In this document: piece by piece, positions 61,562 through 64,000 of the stretch | How positions within the stretch are numbered: position 1 is the stretch's first letter | How the letters are laid out: each line of letters starts with the position of its first letter | Origin: Thermaerobacter marianensis | Lineage (GTDB): Bacteria > Bacillota > Sulfobacillia > DVGY01 | Reading direction: 5' to 3' | DNA length: 64,000 bases | Assembly (NCBI GenBank): GCA_020724425.1 | Contig: DYGY01000008.1 | Coordinates: 1-64,000 of the forward strand | Program-made: the position numbers and the translations under genes | The notes under the pieces: generated by a model | Seen by the model: only the letters and a program-made list of their open reading frames with translations | Databases searched by the model: none | Told to the model about the DNA's origin: nothing

Positions 61562-62212
61562 CTATCCTCCTAGGGTTATGTCTTGGTGGTTATACCATTC
61601 TAGTGCTTCATAGAAGTGTTCTTGCTTGAATTCTGGCCAGAGGTCATCAATTACATAGAAGTCGGAATAGATGGATTGAACGGGGAGAAAGCCACTGAGT
61701 CGGCGACGGCCTCCCCAACGGATGATTAAATCCACTCTGGATATATCCCAGGAATTTAGTCCGTTTATCAGGCTGTTCTTGCTATTTATTTTCTCCATGT
61801 TTTCTAGAAGGTTTGCTAGATCCCAATACCAGCCATAGTTTACCAGGAAGTTAACTCTGATTGTAGCATCACCAAAGTTCTGACGAGTTGTGTAGGGAAG
61901 GAGATCTTTAGGGAATATTGGGCTTTGATGGTTACCTACCACTAAAAGAGAGGCTCCTTCGTTAGCTAGCATTTCTACTGCTTTGACACAGGCATCTATA
62001 AAGGCTTGTACCTGGTTACCGGGTCTCTTGGTGTTGTCTGTAGTGAAGCCGTAGTATGTCATCTCCTTTATGCCTGTTTTTTTAGCAAGTCTTAGGAGTT
62101 CTAGACCAGGATCAAGTCCTTTGCTGTAGCCTGATTCTTTAGATAGACCCTGATTTACTGCCCAGCGCCTGTTGCCATCGGGAATTATGCCTATATGATC
62201 GGGAATGCGCAT
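61562..62212 (-). CDS. Divergent undecaprenyl diphosphate synthase-family protein
   Basis: About 216 residues, cis-prenyltransferase fold. The pyrophosphate loop IPDGNRRWA is kept. But the typical TENW motif is TTDNTKRP, and the C-terminal RxGGExR motif is RWGGRRRLSG, so the conserved Glu is Arg here. Substrate or activity may differ from UppS. ATG 62212 has GGAGGTG six bases upstream. Confidence 0.85.
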   Translation of the reverse strand: MRIPDHIGIIPDGNRRWAVNQGLSKESGYSKGLDPGLELLRLAKKTGIKEMTYYGFTTDNTKRPGNQVQAFIDACVKAVEMLANEGASLLVVGNHQSPIFPKDLLPYTTRQNFGDATIRVNFLVNYGWYWDLANLLENMEKINSKNSLINGLNSWDISRVDLIIRWGGRRRLSGFLPVQSIYSDFYVIDDLWPEFKQEHFYEALEWYNHQDITLGG

Positions 62213-62439
62213 TGTTTGCACCTCCAAAAACTAGATATCATTTGCAAAGATACCCAGTTGTGTGGTGGTTTATTCGTCGGGTAAGAGTTGACTGCCGATT
62301 AGCTGATGGCTCCTGTGGTTCCTTCAAAAAGAATGTCTGCTATTATAAGCAGTCTCAAAGCCTGCCACAGATGCGTACAAACCTCGTGTTGCTTAAGTAA
62401 AATACGGACTCTTTTACAAGAAAGTGAGATTAGAAGGGT
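62213..62439. other. Intergenic stretch after the UppS-like gene
   Basis: No gene seen. A 62-codon plus-strand frame here has no ribosome site and no recognisable content. Confidence 0.5.
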
Positions 62440-62660
62440 GACATACTCCCACCACCTACGCTAATGCTTAGAGGGGGGGGCTTCTTGGGACGTACCAACT
62501 AACGTTGATATAATTACCAAGTTAACCCCGTTTGCCCAACGGTTTTCTAGTCATATATGCTCTTTATGACTGATTATATATAGCATAACATATGTTCGGG
62601 TGTTTTCAACGAGGCAACAATTCATCCCCCACCTAAAGAGGATGGGGGACTTCTTGTCGC
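62440..62660 (+). mobile_element. Probable IS200/IS605-type non-coding remnant
   Basis: No transposase is present, but the sequence has the look of the 3' end of IS200/IS605-family (TnpB-bearing) elements: ACATACTCCCACCACCT...GCTTAGAGGGGGGGGCTTCTTGGGAC, then ACCAAGTTAACCCCG..GCCCAACGG (62517-62542), and an end hairpin TCCCCCA/TGGGGGA (62625-62649) followed by CTTCTTG. The CTTCTTG string occurs after both C/G-rich hairpins. It could be a solo end or a MITE-like derivative, or could still encode an omega-RNA-like transcript. The match is from memory of such ends. Confidence 0.45.
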
Positions 62661-62975
62661 ATTAGGTTAAAACAGATAAACGAGGGCTACCCGGGGGCTA
62701 TTTTCACAGCCGGTTCGCCTTTTTTAAGATTCATTGCAGTACAAACTAGCAACATCTGTATCATTACCTTCTTAAGACCTCTTAAAGTAGTCCACCGCGA
62801 ATTATGTTATCTGTGTTCAAGTCAGGCTATCTATGCTTAACATGACAGAGAGTTTGTAGTCCTTAGATCTTTTCGTATGAAAGAATGAAGAGGCTTTAGC
62901 ATATACCGGCTACTTGGTGAAGAGCTAATGAGTTGATACATTGATTGTTGGGGCTCTATGAAGAGTTCTTTTTCG
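62661..62975. other. Intergenic stretch before the third chemoreceptor
   Basis: 315 bases without a gene. I see no tRNA, repeat or clear hairpin with a T-run; CCGGTTCGCC..TTTTTT near 62711 is too short to call. Confidence 0.4.
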
Positions 62976-63004
62976 TTGTATTAGGGAAGATAATAGATTA
63001 TAAT
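62976..63004 (+). promoter_or_regulatory. Promoter of the third chemoreceptor
   Basis: TTGTAT (62976-62981), 17-nt spacer, TATAAT (62999-63004), 56 nt upstream of the ATG. Confidence 0.6.
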
Positions 63005-63059
63005 ACTTGGCCAAAGGGCGAGGGGCGAGGTAAGAATACTCTTCTAGGAGGAAAGATTA

Positions 63060-64000
63060 ATGGCCGGATATGATGCAATTACAGGTAAAATCAAAAATTA
63101 TCGCTCTCTACAGATTAAGCTAACATTGTTTATAGCTATCTACATAACAGTTTTGATTTCTGTTAGAGAAATGTCACTAGCGTTTATCAGGCAGTATTTT
63201 GCAGGAGAAGTATTTATTCTAGTTTCTACTGGTTTACTAACTGTAGTATTGGCCGGTGTTGGCGCAGGGTTAATTCTGCGTATGTTTATTTCTAATCCTC
63301 TAGGAAAACTGAGGCAGTTTGCTGAGCAGATTGGTGATAGGGATCTATCTAGCTCGGTACAAATTAGTTCTGGTGATGAATTTGAACAGCTGGCAACTGT
63401 CTTTAACGAAGTGGTACATAATTTGGGTGATTTTATGGCAGATACCAAAGGAAAGGCTCTTAGGGTAAAGAAACATAGTGATGCTTTAAGTGTTAATTCT
63501 AAAGATTCTCAGACCGTTCTTAATGAGGTTAAGTTGGCCTTAGAGGATTTTGTACAGCGAAGCTCCTTGCAACAAGAAGAGACTGAAGAAATCAGTAAAT
63601 TACTTGATGAGCTTAAGAGAACGAATGAACAAACTGCAACCGGAGCGGAGAGTCAGGCTGAGAGCATGGCTGAGATGTTACAATCACTACAGACCATGGC
63701 TAGAAGTATAGATAAGATCATTGCAGATGTTGATACAGCCAGTGCAGCTTCATTAGAAGCCATTCATGATGCCAAATCTGGTAGCAGGACTATTGAAGAG
63801 TCAATCGATAGTTTTATGAATATTGAAGAGGTGGCCTTAAATGCTAGCCGTATTGTTCAGGATTTAGGTGCTAAATCAGCAGAAGTTGGTGAAATTGTAT
63901 CTATTATTACCGACGTGTCTGAACAGACGAATCTTCTAGCTTTAAATGCAGCTATTGAAGCAGCAAGGGCTGGAGAGCAGGGTAGAGGTTTTGCTGTGGT
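63060..64000 (+). CDS. Methyl-accepting chemotaxis protein 3 (incomplete at window end)
   Basis: Open reading frame from ATG 63060 (AGGAGG upstream) to the window end, 313 codons seen. TM1 at about 19-36 and TM2 at about 51-74 are separated by only about 15 residues, so there is no extracytoplasmic sensor domain; HAMP follows (about 75-128, [18 protein letters not shown]). The hairpin tip [21 protein letters not shown] is at the end of the visible part. It is more distant from the chemoreceptors at 14151 and 18954 than those are from each other. It may sense membrane state or an internal signal. Confidence 0.9.
   Translation, partial: MAGYDAITGKIKNYRSLQIKLTLFIAIYITVLISVREMSLAFIRQYFAGEVFILVSTGLLTVVLAGVGAGLILRMFISNPLGKLRQFAEQIGDRDLSSSVQISSGDEFEQLATVFNEVVHNLGDFMADTKGKALRVKKHSDALSVNSKDSQTVLNEVKLALEDFVQRSSLQQEETEEISKLLDELKRTNEQTATGAESQAESMAEMLQSLQTMARSIDKIIADVDTASAASLEAIHDAKSGSRTIEESIDSFMNIEEVALNASRIVQDLGAKSAEVGEIVSIITDVSEQTNLLALNAAIEAARAGEQGRGFAV

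Noticed and set aside
62212-62400. 62-codon plus-strand frame antisense to the UppS-like start
   Set aside because: No ribosome site and no protein-like composition.
1-64000. CRISPR arrays, rRNA operons and complete insertion sequences
   Set aside because: No regularly spaced repeats, rRNA motifs or transposase reading frames were seen in reading both strands.

Overview
The window reads as a chromosomal segment of a low-GC, endospore-forming, anaerobically respiring Firmicute of the Clostridia type. Support: a complete cotJABC spore-coat operon, AddAB instead of RecBCD, strong GGAGGTG ribosome sites with many TTG and GTG starts, a Bacillus-style PolA whose proofreading motif is lost, and many membrane and lipoprotein redox components. 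The species cannot be named from the sequence. No rRNA, CRISPR array or intact transposase gene was seen.

Layout. 1-8.1 kb: L,D-transpeptidase, ECF sigma/anti-sigma pair, polA-mutM, DUF192 protein, small protein, coaE, lytic transglycosylase, small membrane protein. 8.1-12.4 kb: two tRNA-Leu genes bracket two tandem copies of an unrecognised two-gene membrane-protein operon; each copy is preceded by a conserved leader and a seven-codon ORF reading M-P-P-G-x-x-G. 12.4-14 kb: DUF6512-like membrane protein and cotJABC (cotJA is only 55 codons). 14-24 kb: two chemoreceptors, BON-domain protein, ROK sugar kinase plus phosphoglucose/phosphomannose isomerase, hotdog thioesterase, NarL-type two-component pair. 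24-28 kb: acetyltransferase, two NAD-binding SDR-fold proteins (one close to UDP-sulfoquinovose synthase SQD1) and a glycosyltransferase.

28-40.2 kb is the most distinctive part: two tandem copies of one module. Each has a LysR regulator divergent from two rhodanese lipoproteins, a Tat-exported molybdopterin oxidoreductase of the PsrA/PhsA type, a four-cluster ferredoxin subunit and a cytochrome b membrane subunit. It is followed by tatA-tatC-mobB-mobA-torD-like genes (protein export, cofactor and chaperone) and by a cysteine desulfurase and thiI. The inferred picture is an exported sulfur-compound reductase (polysulfide, thiosulfate or similar) fed by membrane-tethered sulfurtransferases and taking electrons from quinol through the cytochrome b.

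45-64 kb: PEP/pyruvate-binding-domain protein, nth, a complete oligopeptide/dipeptide ABC transporter on the minus strand, addB-addA, an alanine/sodium symporter, a divergent UppS-family protein, an apparent IS200/IS605-type non-coding remnant, and a third chemoreceptor that runs off the window end. Three sets of close paralogs lie in one 64 kb stretch (membrane pair, redox module, chemoreceptors), so tandem duplication has been frequent here.
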